Shown here: piece after piece, positions 1 to 11,238 of the stretch | Position numbering within the stretch: the stretch's first letter is position 1 | Layout: the number at the start of each line of letters is the position of its first letter | DNA from: Corinectria fuckeliana | Lineage: Eukaryota; Ascomycota; Sordariomycetes; Hypocreales; Nectriaceae | Direction of reading: 5' to 3' | Length of the DNA: 64,000 nucleotides | NCBI GenBank assembly: GCA_019137255.1 | Contig: WPDH01000042.1 | Location: forward strand, 1-64,000 | Notes under the pieces: model-generated | Told to the model about the DNA's origin: nothing | The model's input: the letters and a program-made list of their open reading frames with translations, nothing else | Database searches by the model: none | Made by a program: the position numbers and the translations under genes

Positions 1-1400
1 TAATACTAGCTATAAGAGTAAGTTTCTTTACTATAAATCTACTATATATCTAAGCTGACCTTATATAGGCTAAGAGAAAGAGATAAGCTAAGATAAAAAG
101 TGTTACTACTTTAAGAGAGAAGTTTACTACTTTAGTAAGAGTAATATAAGCTATTCTCTATTCTATGTATATTACACAAATAGGTAAGAATAGTATAGTA
201 GGTCTCTACTAAGACTAGGTAAATACTATAATAGGTAGCTATATAGCTTATACTTATATATATAAAACATATAAAGCCCTACTGTTTACTACTATTAAAA
301 TAGAAAATATAATTATAATATATTATTAGAAAAAAAAGAAAAAAAAGAATCTCTAAGTATAAATATAATAATCTAATAGCTTAATTTAATATAGTTCTAG
401 CTAAGTTCTTATATAAAATTTTATAAGCTTAATAGTTATATATAAAATAATAAGAGAAGTAAAAATAATAATATAATATTATATTTATTAAACTATTTAA
501 TAATATTACTATATTTCTTATTATATCTACTAAATATATCTATCTAAGATAATATACTAAATATATATTTTTAATCTCTCTATTACCTAAAGATTTTATA
601 AGTTACTAGTTATTCTTATAGTAACTATTAGTTATATTATACTTAAGATTATAATACTTATATTATAATATAAAGTATTAAGAGCCTAAAGTTAATTATA
701 AGTCTATATAAGTATTATATTTAAAAGAGAGTACTATTATTAAAAAATATTATTAAAATACTTAATATATTACTCTCTTTTAATCTAATATCTAAATAGT
801 AGTACTTTTATAGTAATATACTACTCTTAAAAAGAATATTAAGTAGCTTAAGCTCTTATAAGTACCTAAGAGTTTATATATAGTACTATAAGAGAGGTTA
901 AATCTATTAGTAAAATAGTAATAGATCTCTAATACTTAATAGGAAATAAAACTAATAATATATAAGAAAGATAGCTTAGTAGCTATTCTTATTAGTTATT
1001 AGTAATAAGCTATAAAATAAATTAGTTATTATAGTTTACTATTAAAAGTCTTACTTATATTATTATACTATTTATATAGATTAAAAAGCCTTAAGTATTT
1101 TAATACTAGCTTTAGTTATAGTTATATATTTTTATAGTAATATTTAATAAGAAATAAAAAGCTTCTTCTAAGAGGTAAAGCCCTACTTTATATACTATAT
1201 AATAAGAGTGATTAATATATATAGTTATAACTATAATACTATAATAAAATAGTACTATTATAAGATATTATATGTTTATTATAGTCTTAAAGACCCTAAT
1301 ATATTACTAAGAGATTAGATAATATATATTAAGTAGCTACCTATACTACAAATTATCCCTCTGTTTAATTATATTAAGAAAAGCTATAATATTACATATA
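1..1400. repeat. AT-rich, RIP-like repeat remnant
   Basis: This stretch is very AT-rich, dominated by TA dinucleotides, with stop codons in every frame and no readable protein. It changes abruptly to normal composition near 1400. That pattern is what repeat-induced point mutation (C-to-T in repeats, established in filamentous ascomycetes) leaves behind. I could not recognise a transposase, reverse transcriptase or terminal repeat within it, so the element class stays open. It is truncated by the window edge. Confidence 0.7.
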
Positions 1401-1445
1401 CATATTATACGCACTAGCATCCGGCTTATATAACAGATCTTATTC

Positions 1446-1499
1446 GCACAGCCGGCTATGCGGCTAATCACGTGATATTAAACGCACAGCCGGCTGTGC
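1446..1499. repeat. Two copies of a 16-bp palindrome at the edge of the AT-rich block
   Basis: GCACAGCCGGCTGTGC (1484-1499) is a perfect 16-bp palindrome. A copy with one mismatch, GCACAGCCGGCTATGC, lies at 1446-1461. Between them is a CACGTG core at about 1470. The pair sits within 100 bases of the end of the AT-rich block, which suggests the terminal part of a mobile element, but no matching inverted terminus is visible inside the window. Confidence 0.6.
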
Positions 1500-2959
1500 A
1501 CCTATGAGTCGCCTGTCGCAGCGGAGTGGCCAAAAGTCTCATGTCACAAGACGCACAGTGTTTAGTGAGACCTTCAATTACGCATTGAGCGTGGGGGTGT
1601 TGCTACATACAGAGCACGTTGTACAGAAACTTGACACTGCACCCCACCATGTTCGTACTGCGGGCAGATGGAATCGACACGAGCTGTGCGTCGCATCGCT
1701 TGCCAGGGCAGCAGAGGAAACGCCTCCCGGGTAGCCAAGAAAATAGAAAATGGCTTGCAAATCAGTGGGGGTCGCCAATCGCCGGGAAGCTTCCTGTCAA
1801 GCCAGGTGTTTCAGCGGCGAGGTACCTTGTAATTAGCAGGCCCCCCAGCATGAGTGGCGACAGCATTGGAAGACTCAGAGACGGCTCGGGAACTGCTTGC
1901 TCCCGCGATGCCTGTGCTGGCATCATTGTCCAGGATTCAGTGACGTCGATATATACATAGTAACAGGTTCTTGATGCTTACATAGTAGTATCGTAGTGAG
2001 CTCAACCCTGTCTGCCGAATTAATGCATAGAGTTCTGACGCCTATCAAAGGGAAAGATGGGCTCCGCGGACGGTGAGTGGACCGGGGAAGGAACTAAACG
2101 AGCCCGATATGCCGAGGCTGCGTCCGGTGGTGTGCCATCCCCATGCGAGGCGTCACGGCGTTCGCGAGATCTATCCATGGCCAGCTTGACATCTGATTGG
2201 GAGGTTGTACAACTAGTTTATCAGGAAATCCGTTTCGGACACGCACTGAGCGGGCGCGGGTTGCAGTCCCATGACGAATGACGAGTTGATTGTGAAACCC
2301 GAGTGCTCATCATGCTGTAAATGCCCATCCTGGGTTGGTCACACCTCGGTCGAGCCTTAGCCCACTTGCCCACCACCTACCATTCCCATCAAGGCAGTTG
2401 GCAGGCCCGACTATCGAAATGCTTCCCTCCCACGTAGGTACCTGTGTACCTACCTACTAGTAAGTACATATGTAGGAGACACTCAGCTGAGATGCTTGGA
2501 TGCCCGCGCTGAGCCTATCAAGGCCTGGAACACGCCGCTTCAACCCATAAGCCTGCGATTGGTTGCATCGCCGTCTCTCGCGGCAGTGATTCGCTACACA
2601 TTGACCTGTGCGATCAGCATCATGCATCGCGCAACTTCATGCAACCAACCCAAGCTTCCTGCCTTGCCCTGCACTCCGTCCGTACGATGCAACCGTTGCA
2701 TAGGCAGATTGCAGCTTCCATGTGGTTGCTTCCTGCCTTGAACCTTGACCAGCTTGCGTACGCCTTTCGCCTTCCTCCTTCCTCCCTCGCCAGCTTCAAA
2801 AGCTGCCTCCGTCCCTCCCTCTCCGCTTACTTCATTTCGCATCCTCATCCTCTTCCTCTTTGTTCATCTCAAGCTCATCATCCTCAAACTCAACGCATCA
2901 CTTCAAACCCTGAATATCAGAACCCAACATACTTAACAAACTCACCGCCAACTTCCACC
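1500..2959. other. Intergenic region, upstream of the M4 peptidase gene
   Basis: No credible gene is seen. Short open frames here lack recognisable domains. The last 250 bases are pyrimidine-rich, typical of a fungal promoter and 5' UTR, and a run of TACC/TACT repeats lies near 2440-2470. Confidence 0.5.
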
Positions 2960-4382
2960 ATGGCGAGCCGTTGCTTCATCGTTCCTCCCCACCTCCTCCG
3001 AGGCATCGCGGAGAGCACGTCCAACCCAGAGCATATCCGCAAGGCGGCGCAGAATTCTCTGGCCTCCCGTGAGATATACACCCAGGTCCGTAGTGCGCGT
3101 ATGGCTGCTCTGTGCACTCCCCGGGGCTATCTTCGCACCCACGAAGCACATGGAAGCTCCCACCGTCAGCAAATCGTCCCCCCAGATATGCTCCGAAACT
3201 TGTCCCAGTCAGAAGAGCTTGACGACACCTCTCGTGCCCGTGCCAAGCGGGATCTTGAGCATATTGAAGGACTCATGAGTCAGAGGCAGGGTGAGTGAGC
3301 AAGGCTCCCTCAGCTCCCCTTCCAGTACTAACTCAGACACTCTACAGACCAGTCGTCGTCCCAGAAGGCTCTGGGTGCGGATCAAGACTCCAAGAAAGGC
3401 CCAGCTAAGCGTTTCGTTTACGACGCCAAAAACACCACGAGCGAGGCAGATCTTCCCGGGAAGAAGGTTCGGTCTGAAGGTGACGACAAGTCCAAGGACA
3501 AGGCTGTCAATGATGCCTATGACAATGTCGGAACCGTGCTTGGGTTCTACAAAAAGCGCTTTGATTGGAACTCCATCGACAACAAAAACATGGACGTCAC
3601 CAGCAGCGTTCATTTCGGGGAGGACTACGAAAACGCCTGTAAGTGGCTTAACCCTGTCCCTCTTCATACCTCTTATGCATTCTGACGCGCTACAGTCTGG
3701 GACTCCGAGAAACTACAGATGGTTTTCGGCGACGGCGGCGAATTTCTCAGCAATTTCACCGGATGTATTGATGTCATTGGCCATGAACTCACCCACGCCG
3801 TCACTGAGCACACCACTGCTCTCGAATACTTCGGTCAGGCCGGCGCCCTGAACGAACACGTCTCTGACGTGTTTGGTATCATGGTCAAGCAGCAGGTCCA
3901 GGACGAAAAGTCCGATGTGGCTGACTGGCTCATTGGCGAAGACTGCATCTTACCCGGTGTGAAGGGAGTTGCGCTACGCAACATGAAGGCCCCAGGCACC
4001 GCCTACGATGACCCTCGCTTTGTAAGTGAATCAGCGTCCCCCTACCGGCCACAGTTAACGACGATAATAGGGCAAAGATCCGCAGCCAGCTCACATGAAG
4101 GACTACAAGGTCATGGTTGACGACAACGGAGGAGTGCATGTCTATTCGGGAATTCCCAACCGGGCCTTTTATCTTGCTTCGGTGGCTTTTGGCGGTTACT
4201 CGTGGGAGAAGGCCGGCAAGATTTGGTGGGAGACGATGAAGTCGGGCAAGGTTCCGCCGAAGAGTCAATTCAGGCAGTTCGCCGACGTCACTGTTGAGAC
4301 CGCCGAAGAACTGTTTGGCAAGGAGGCAGCCAAGGTGATCCGCAAAGCCTGGACCGACGTCGGAGTCACCAAGGGCATTTAG
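2960..4382 (+). CDS. Protealysin-like M4 neutral metallopeptidase
   Basis: This is a predicted zinc metallopeptidase of family M4 (thermolysin family), 419 aa. Exons are 2960..3290, 3348..3638, 3696..4021 and 4071..4382; all junctions are GT..AG and keep frame. The zinc motif HELTH is at residues 237-241, the third ligand Glu261 lies in ALNEHVSD, and the transition-state His339 lies in GGVHVYSGIPNR. The N-terminus MASRCFIVPPHLLRGIAE has no signal peptide. It resembles the short PPxLL-type propeptide of bacterial protealysin rather than the long thermolysin propeptide, so the enzyme probably acts inside the cell or leaves by a non-classical route. The start at 2960 has a good context (CCACCATGG), and the in-frame open sequence upstream is low-complexity leader. 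The family is mainly bacterial, so ancient transfer is possible (inference). Confidence 0.9.
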
Positions 4383-4825
4383 AGTCGAGGCTCGTGGTGT
4401 AATGTCCTTTGAGGGGGACCTAGCTGCGGAGGCGCGTTCCTCGATCCTATTAGTCTAAACACCAAGTACCTGAAGCCATGACTCCAAGGCCATTATCAAT
4501 TTCATCAATCTCGTCTACAAAATATTGTTCTTTATGGAGCGTATTTCAATGATTGCAGCAGATTTCGGATCAAGTCAAAAACAGGAGGGAAAATGGAACT
4601 TAATGTGAGTCGGCCAATGCAGTTGATTTTGTGTGATAGCCCCAGCATGCCCCGTAGAGGAGCTGCCAGGATGTTCAAGAGAAGATATGATACGTCCATA
4701 GACACTGCAAAACAAAATTCGAGTTATTAATAGCAAACATGCCCTAATTAGATGGCAACTAGGTCGTCCAAGCAGACGCCGTCCATGGCCCTGTTTCCAA
4801 AGGCCGTAGCAAGTCGTTCCAACGC
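4383..4825. other. Convergent intergenic region
   Basis: This separates the 3' ends of the M4 peptidase and pectate lyase genes. It probably holds both 3' UTRs. No gene, RNA or repeat is seen. Confidence 0.5.
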
Positions 4826-5827
4826 TTAGAAGGAAAGGGTGTTTCCGGCAGTGCCGTAGACCTTGCCCTTGACCGCGCTGCTGCCGTAGAGGGTGTAGGA
4901 GTAGGGAACGCTGGAGCTGGACATGGAGCCAGCAGGGGCGTTGCTGGTGGCACCGTTGAGCTTGACGTCGTTGACGGTGATCTTGCCAGTGGTCTTGGAG
5001 TCGACCGAGGTAAGGGCCTTCGCGGAGCTGCTGTCCTCAAAGGTGGTGGACTCGACGAGAACGTTGGCGCCCATGCGGCTATTGACACCGGTGGCGCCGA
5101 TGGTCAGGAAGTAGTTGTTGTAGATGTGGACAGTTCCGAAGCGGACCGAGGGGGCACGCGAGTTGACGTTGTACCAGTAGTTGTTGGCATAGGTGACGTG
5201 GAGCTTGCCGGTGTCCTCGCTGGCGTTGCTGTCAGAGTGGCCGACGAGGGAGGCCTTGTAGTGGTCGTGGAGGAAGGTGTTGGAGACGGTGATGTAGTCA
5301 GAGGCGTGGGTGATGTCGAGAAGACCGTCGTAGTAGTCCTTGCCGTGGTCCATGTTGGAAGACAGATCGCAGTGGTCGACCCAGACATTCTTGGAGGCCT
5401 GGATGCCGATGGCGTCGCCGTTGGCGGCCAGGACTTCGGAGATCTTGAGGTTGCGCAGGATCACGTTGGACTGCTTGTTGACGTACAGACCAACACCCTT
5501 GATGCTCGAGCCAGCGGCGCCGATGATGGATTTGTTGGAGGTGACCTTGACCTTGGTCGCGCCGGAGATGGTGCCCTTGACGACGATGACCAAGGAGCTC
5601 GACGACGTAGCGGCCTGGGTGAACTGAGCCAGGGTCGAGACGGTCGTGGTGGACCCGCCGGCACCGCCCTTGGTGCCGCCGTTCTGGCTGGCGTAACCAA
5701 TATCGCACTTCTCCGTGATGGAGGCGCGCTTGACGATGGCCTTGTCAGCTTCCTGGCCGATGGTAGGCGTCGGCGCGGCGCTAGCAATACCCATCAGGGA
5801 AAGCTGGAAGACACTGGAGAACTTCAT
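4826..5827 (-). CDS. Secreted pectate lyase, family PL1
   Basis: This intronless gene encodes a 333-aa enzyme that would cleave de-esterified pectin (polygalacturonate) by beta-elimination outside the cell. The N-terminus MKFSSVFQLSLMGIASA is a signal peptide, followed by a likely pro-segment ending in KR. PL1 hallmarks are visible in order: the VWVDHCDLSSN segment, then DGLLDITHASDYITVSN with the calcium-binding aspartates, then HKASLVGH-like DHYKASLVGHSDSN, and then RAPSVRFGTVHIYNNYF containing the catalytic arginine region. The length is normal for a fungal PL1. It points to use of plant cell walls. The start is the first ATG and directly begins the signal peptide. A TATA-like box lies about 205 bases upstream. 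Confidence 0.95.
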   Translation of the reverse strand: MKFSSVFQLSLMGIASAAPTPTIGQEADKAIVKRASITEKCDIGYASQNGGTKGGAGGSTTTVSTLAQFTQAATSSSSLVIVVKGTISGATKVKVTSNKSIIGAAGSSIKGVGLYVNKQSNVILRNLKISEVLAANGDAIGIQASKNVWVDHCDLSSNMDHGKDYYDGLLDITHASDYITVSNTFLHDHYKASLVGHSDSNASEDTGKLHVTYANNYWYNVNSRAPSVRFGTVHIYNNYFLTIGATGVNSRMGANVLVESTTFEDSSSAKALTSVDSKTTGKITVNDVKLNGATSNAPAGSMSSSSVPYSYTLYGSSAVKGKVYGTAGNTLSF

Positions 5828-7956
5828 TTTGAAGATGGTGATAGAGACTGTAAAGGTAGTTGGGTTTTTTTGCTGTTGGTTTATGAAGAAACGATTGCGA
5901 TGTGTGGAACCAGTCCTGACACTTAAAAGAACGAATGCTGAAAAGATGAGAGAAAGGAGGGCGAGACAAAAGATTGCGAATGACTGAGAACTGCAGAACC
6001 AAAAGCTGGAACGCGGCCGTGATGGGTGCTCTTATATATCAGTTTCCATCGTCACCTTGGGCACGATTTCAACCTTCGGCCTAGTGTCTAAGTGAACAAG
6101 GAGGTTTCCATGGGTCGATGACGGGCCAGGAGAGGACTTACACCAGCAAGCCTCAATGGCAGAGAGATGCAGGGCGCCCACGTTTGTTTGGCCAGGGCGC
6201 GCGTTGCACGAATGGGAGAATACTCCGTTGATGGTCTAGGCCTAGACCGTGCTCCAACGACAATCCGGGCCTCGTGCCGACCGTTTGGGCCCAGGGATGA
6301 AACGGACGTGCGGCCGGGGTGGGAGGCTCGGCGGTGGGACGGAACACCGGACGACGACGGAGGTTGCGTCCCGATCGGGGTCGAGCCCGGCCGCCATGGC
6401 ACCCTGGTGGGGAGATGTACGTGTGTCTCTGGCATGCTACTTCGTACAGTTCACTGGATTCTCAGCACTTGCTCTATTAGTGCAGACAAGGCACGAGGAG
6501 GCCCTTGGTCGGCATTTAGAATTTACGCCACTTCTTACATACGTCGCTGCTGCATGGCCCTTTAATCTTCCCCATCACCCGAGGCTCCCGTCAGCGTTCG
6601 CAACGTGGTGGGGGGGCCAAGAGGCACCGCCAAGCGCGCAACAAGGCAAACACCCCCCCCCCCATTGAACAGGGAGTACCGGTTTTTTAGGGCTACGAGG
6701 GTCTTTGGTCGCGGAGGCACGGGGCCCAGGAACTAAGGTCGTGAATACAGCCCTGGTCGTGGCTATTGCACGGCCTCTGGTTGGGGGGGGGCAGTCGCCA
6801 CGGGATGCCAAGAGAGTGATGGAGTCTTGACGGGACAACTTGCAAGCATACCACTGTTAATAATGATAATGGGAACTCCGTCATCGCAGCCTAAAAGCTG
6901 GCTATTTCTATAGATGCGGCGCAGACATGCCAAGGGTTTCTCGCTAGTGCTGGGCCGGCTTCGCAGCTCCTTTCTGCGAACGGCGCCACCGGCAGCGGGA
7001 TTGTAGACAGATTCGGACAGCTTTCAGGCGGTGGGAACGATATTGTTTGTCGCCGTAACCATACTACGTACTGTAGCTATTCATATCCGCGAGCCAAGTC
7101 CAGGGCGGGTCTATCCGAACGGGCTCCTGCTCACCGTGCACTTGGCCGATAATTGATATCACCAAGTCCAATCCAACATCGGCAAGGGGCCACGAAACAA
7201 CCGCACCATCGGGGCACGGGTGACCCCCTACTACCGATCATCTGATACCACGCAAGCCATGAGCGACAGGCCCTGACCTGTCAGGACGGATAAGTCGGCC
7301 AAGCGTCGTTGAGGATGTCAAGTCACCGCAGGGCCAAAGGGGAACCTCCTATGGCGGAAGAACTCACATCAACGGAAACGGCACAGACTTGCTTGCTTGT
7401 TCCGCTCCCCTTCTGATGTGATTGAGGCTTGACAGCTTGAGTTTTTGTTTCAGGTGAAGTAGTAAACTCACATAAAGAGTTAAACTTTGGGATGGGACTA
7501 GTTTAGTATGGCGATATCGAGACTAACCTGCGGGTGGCGGGTTACAGAGACGACCACCCTCGCCTTAAGCGAGGTATTAATTAGGTAGGCCTTTTCTATG
7601 GTTGGTCTAGTGTTGCGCTTGGGATGGTCCCGTTTGGGGCAGTTCGGGCTCAAGAAACATGAAAATACGTGAACCCAAGTCAGGGGTGGACATGCCGAAT
7701 CTCTACTATGAGGGAGCTGGCAGTGCTGCAGGCTGGTGAAAGGAGGCATTTTCATCTTGATATCGGTTGGTATCACAACTCCTCTCAAGCAATTCCCCTT
7801 GAAGTGTCGTTCATCATGTCGGAAGTCTCAGCCAGTTTCGACTTCCTAGCTACAAACACATTGATGGAACAAATACCCGTGGCTTGAAACACGCTTCTAC
7901 CCAGAGCGCAAACAAAACGGCAATCGCTAACCAAAGTCGTCCTCGAGGTATGTTTC
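5828..7956. other. Intergenic region with C/G homopolymer runs
   Basis: Upstream of the pectate lyase there is no supportable gene. It contains a C run near 6652-6663 and a G run near 6783-6791. The small open frames on both strands overlap each other and show no domain. Confidence 0.45.
6031..6040 (-). promoter_or_regulatory. TATA-like box of the pectate lyase gene
   Basis: On the minus strand the sequence reads GATATATAAG, about 205 bases upstream of the pectate lyase ATG at 5827. It is a good match to a TATA box, and the distance would allow a 5' UTR of about 150-170 nt. This is position and motif evidence only. Confidence 0.45.
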
Positions 7957-9387
7957 TTATCCGTTTGTTGAAGCCCTCTCCACGAGCCACTCAAGAACCT
8001 CCAGCTTCCGCAGCCCTATGGGAACCTCTGACAGCAACTCTCGCAGCTCTCGTGTAGACTTGCTTTCACCCGCTCTCTGCAACGACTCGAATCGGCGCCC
8101 AATCCCATGCTGCTCCGGGCCGAGCATCAAGTTCAACTGCACTGCGGCTACCGACGAGGCGAGCCAGAGCACGACGAGCTTAACACCAGCGTTGCCGCAG
8201 AACGCACCGCAACCCCACAGCCCCGTCCACACAACGCTGCGCTCCGGGTGCGCGCCAAACCCCGCGAGAGCCTTGCGGAACTCGCGCTCGATGTTTGCCG
8301 GCAGAAGGTCCGGCAGCATCTCGTCGGATGTCTCGACCATGTCCATCTCCAGAGCGTCCATGAGGATGAGTCGGCCGCCTCGCCACGCTTGTACCCGATG
8401 GCCAAAGTCCCTCGCGGGCGGAGGCACGGGACGAACAATCCAGCGAAGACCACGTTGTTGGCCCGTTACGCTCAGCATGGCTCTCGCTCAGGAGACAGTG
8501 ATGATGGTCTCGTCGGTGAGGTGCGGTGCGACGAGGACGACGGGACAGGCCTCTGGGGCGATGCCGACGAAGATCTCCTCTTGCGTGGCCGACTGGCCGA
8601 ACCCAATCACCTTGTTCGCGGAGATGATGACAGCTCCTTTAGGACCTTGGACCTCTGGCAAGTGAGATTCCGTATTATGGTCGTCGAGATAGTCGATATG
8701 CACCACTCCCAAGGGTACCTCCTCCAGGGAGGCCTCGTCCTGTCCATGCAGCGCATACGTGACGTACCGTCCAGGATCCTCGAGAGCAGCCTCATGGTCT
8801 TGTCGCAAGGTCCGAGCATCCGGAAGACTCGTAAGATAGGAAAACAAGGCAGTCAAGTACATCCGTACCGCAACTGGGTGTCTCTGCCCCGAACCGTACC
8901 AGATGCTAAAGTCCTGGTACCCGTCATCCTGCCTTTGCGGGACTGCGGAACACAGGAACTGGTGTGTTACCAGGCAAGCCACTTGTCCGCGGCTCAGACG
9001 GAGCTGGCGTCCTGGCTCGAGGAGGTCAAGCTGGCCGTTGGAGAAGTAGAGCGGGAGGTCGAGGGCGACGTCGCGCAGCTTAGTCCACGTTGAGGCGAAG
9101 AAGGCTTCGGCTTCGACGCCATCGCCGGCGAGAAAAGCTTCCAGAGATCCGTAGTCGCCGCCGCCGTGACTGCCTTGGGCGTTGGCGGCGATGGTCTGCA
9201 ACCTGTCGATGAGTTGCGCGGTCGTGAGGATGGGTTCCTGGAGCAGGTGGCGCAGCAAGGGCCAGAAGGGGATGCGGCCCTCTCCATCCTCGTGGACGGC
9301 GGTGTTCTCGGGGAGATCACTGAAGCGGTCGAGGGCGCGACAGCAAGGCGAGTTGGGGAGGATGAACATTAGTGGTCGCGGTTCCAT
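7957..9387 (-). pseudogene. Poly(ADP-ribose) glycohydrolase (PARG) interrupted by an in-frame TGA
   Basis: The reading frame encodes a fungal-type PARG, the macrodomain-fold enzyme that removes poly(ADP-ribose) chains in the DNA-damage response. From 9387 to 8491 it runs 299 aa and ends with the PARG signature SANKVIGFGQSATQEEIF, containing the catalytic Glu pair of the QEE motif. A TGA then occurs at 8488-8490. The same frame continues without shift through GARAML-type residues to RDFGHRVQAW, LMDALEMD and WTGLWGCGAFCGN, all characteristic PARG C-terminal blocks, and stops at 7957. The joined frame of about 476 codons matches the usual family length. I see no GT..AG intron that would remove the TGA without deleting conserved residues. 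Related proteins appear to have Gly at the stop position (from memory of the family). It could be a young pseudogene, a sequencing error or a readthrough codon. Confidence 0.8.
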
Positions 9388-10045
9388 GATGCTGATGGTG
9401 TGCCGACAGAGTTGAGACTAGTAGTTGATTCGAGTCGCCGTCATTTCAGTCCGTGTTTCTATAAGATTGTTCTAACCTCTTTTTATGCAAACAACTAAGA
9501 CATATTACCTTTAGTCTTCAATCGAACCAAGGTATTCGACCTCGAGTAGTAAAAAAATCCCCTCTGCCCTTTGCACACTTCGTTCTGCCTAAAATCGGTG
9601 AGGAGTCATTTCTTTAGTTCATGACAGCGCTAACTAGCTTCGGAGACGCTTTCAATGCCAATCGAATCAGTAAGCCTATCTAGATAGTATCACTTTAATC
9701 GTCAGTCCCTAAAAACTACCAGCTGTCCTTGCTTTCCTGTTGAGACTCGAAAACGTTGGGGGAAGGCCTCTCTGTTGGTAGCCTCAAGTAAATCTACAGG
9801 GTAGCTATCCATCGATGCTTGGCGAGACGGAGTCCGACTCAAGAGTTCATAAGTGACTGTACGACCCTTCCCACTGCCCTAACTACGACATCGTCTACGT
9901 CTTCGTATGCAGTGTCAACCAAGTTTGGTATGATCAGTCGTGTTAGCCATTCCCATACACCTGTCATACCCCTAGCTCACAGACGACGACTCTCAACTTC
10001 CCAAAGCGAGCGCCAACTTCACCCCTTACTCGTGACAGCTACAAT
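9388..10045. other. Intergenic region
   Basis: This lies between the PARG start and the 3' end of the dehydrogenase gene. No gene or repeat is seen. It should hold the PARG promoter. Confidence 0.4.
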
Positions 10046-11238
10046 TCAGTTCGTCAGCACGTATCGATACCGCGCCTTGCCGGCCTCCATGTCCACAATC
10101 GCCTGGTTCGCCTCGCCCATCGGCCGCTGCTGCACCCACGGCCGCACCCCTCGATCCGCCGCCAGCTGCAGCATCTCGGCCATCTCGCGCGGTGAGCCCG
10201 TGGTTGACCCCGTGAGCTTGATGCGCCGGCTGGTGAGCGCGATTGCGTACACGGTGAACCCGCCGTCGTCCGGGTTGCCCACCTGCACAAACGTGCCATC
10301 CGTCTTGAGCAGGTGGAGGTAGTCCTGCATCGGGACCTGGAGAGAGTGGTTAGTTGCGGCGGCGTTCGGCCACGTCGACGGGGTAGCTGGGCTCACCTTG
10401 GACGACGATAGCGTTGAGATGACGAGATCTAGGCTCTTGTCGTGCTTCTTCGCCCAGTCTGCATCCTCCTCCGTCGCGACGTACTCGTCCGCCCCCATCT
10501 TCAACACCTCATCCCTCTTGCTCGCCCTCCTCGAAATCCCCACCACGCTCTCAGCCCCAAGCGCTCTGGCAAACAAGACGCCGAAATGCCCTAGCCCGCC
10601 GAGACCTACGATGCCAACCTTCTTCCCCGGCCCGCACGCGTGATACTTGAGCGGCGCGTAGAGCGTCAACCCACCGCACAGCATCGGCGCCGCGTGCTCC
10701 GAGGCCAAGCCGGCGGGGATCTTCACGACGAAGTGCGACGGGCTCCGGTGATGCGTCGCGTGGCCGCCCATGGCCTTGCCGCCGTTGTAGTGCGTGGAAC
10801 CGTACGTGATGACTAGTTTGGGGCAGTAACTCTCGAGACCGGCGGCGCACTCATCGCAATCGCCTTGGCGGCCGAGACACGAGTCGCTTTGCGAGCCGAC
10901 GCCGACGCGGTCGCCTACGTGGATGCCTCCTTCGGCCTGGGCACCGACGCGAACGGCGATGCCGACGATTTCGTGGCCGACACAGATAGGATACGAGACT
11001 TCGCCCTAAGGCTTTGTCAGGTCTGGCCTTGTCAAGGCGGCACATGTCGCTGTTTGCTCACCCAGCCGCTGCGCAACATATGGATATCTGTACCGCAAAT
11101 GGCGCTGTGCGTGACCTTTATATCGACGTCGGTCTCTTCCCACGGTTTCGGCTCAAACTCACGCCAGACCATGTTGCCATTGACGGACTCGGGGTCTAGG
11201 CCAAGCCAACCTTCGAACTTGTAATCTTGCGTGGCCAT
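10046..11238 (-). CDS. Zinc-dependent NADP(H) alcohol dehydrogenase, cinnamyl-alcohol type (ADH6-like)
   Basis: A medium-chain dehydrogenase of 358 aa that reduces aldehydes (including aromatic ones) to alcohols. Exons on the minus strand are 11062..11238, 10397..11005 and 10046..10336. Each has a length divisible by three, and the introns are 56 and 60 nt. Catalytic zinc ligands are Cys48 in SAICGTDIH and His70/Glu71 in VGHEIVG. The structural-zinc cysteines lie in SCLGRQGDCDECAAGLESYC. The Rossmann motif is VGIVGLGGLGHFG, and the following ISRRASKRDEV carries the Ser/Arg residues that favour NADP over NAD in this subfamily. It is probably cytosolic. Substrate range cannot be read from sequence; a role in aromatic aldehyde detoxification is an inference. 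Confidence 0.92.

Noticed and set aside
2639..2959. Upstream in-frame extension of the M4 peptidase
   Set aside because: The extension is Ser/Pro/Leu-rich leader-like sequence, and the ATG at 2960 has a strong context and starts the protealysin-like propeptide.
5126..5926. 266-codon open frame on the plus strand
   Set aside because: It is antisense to the pectate lyase and consists mostly of Val/Gly/Asp repeats. There is no domain.
8107..9093. 328-codon open frame on the plus strand
   Set aside because: It is antisense to the PARG gene, which has clear family motifs on the other strand.
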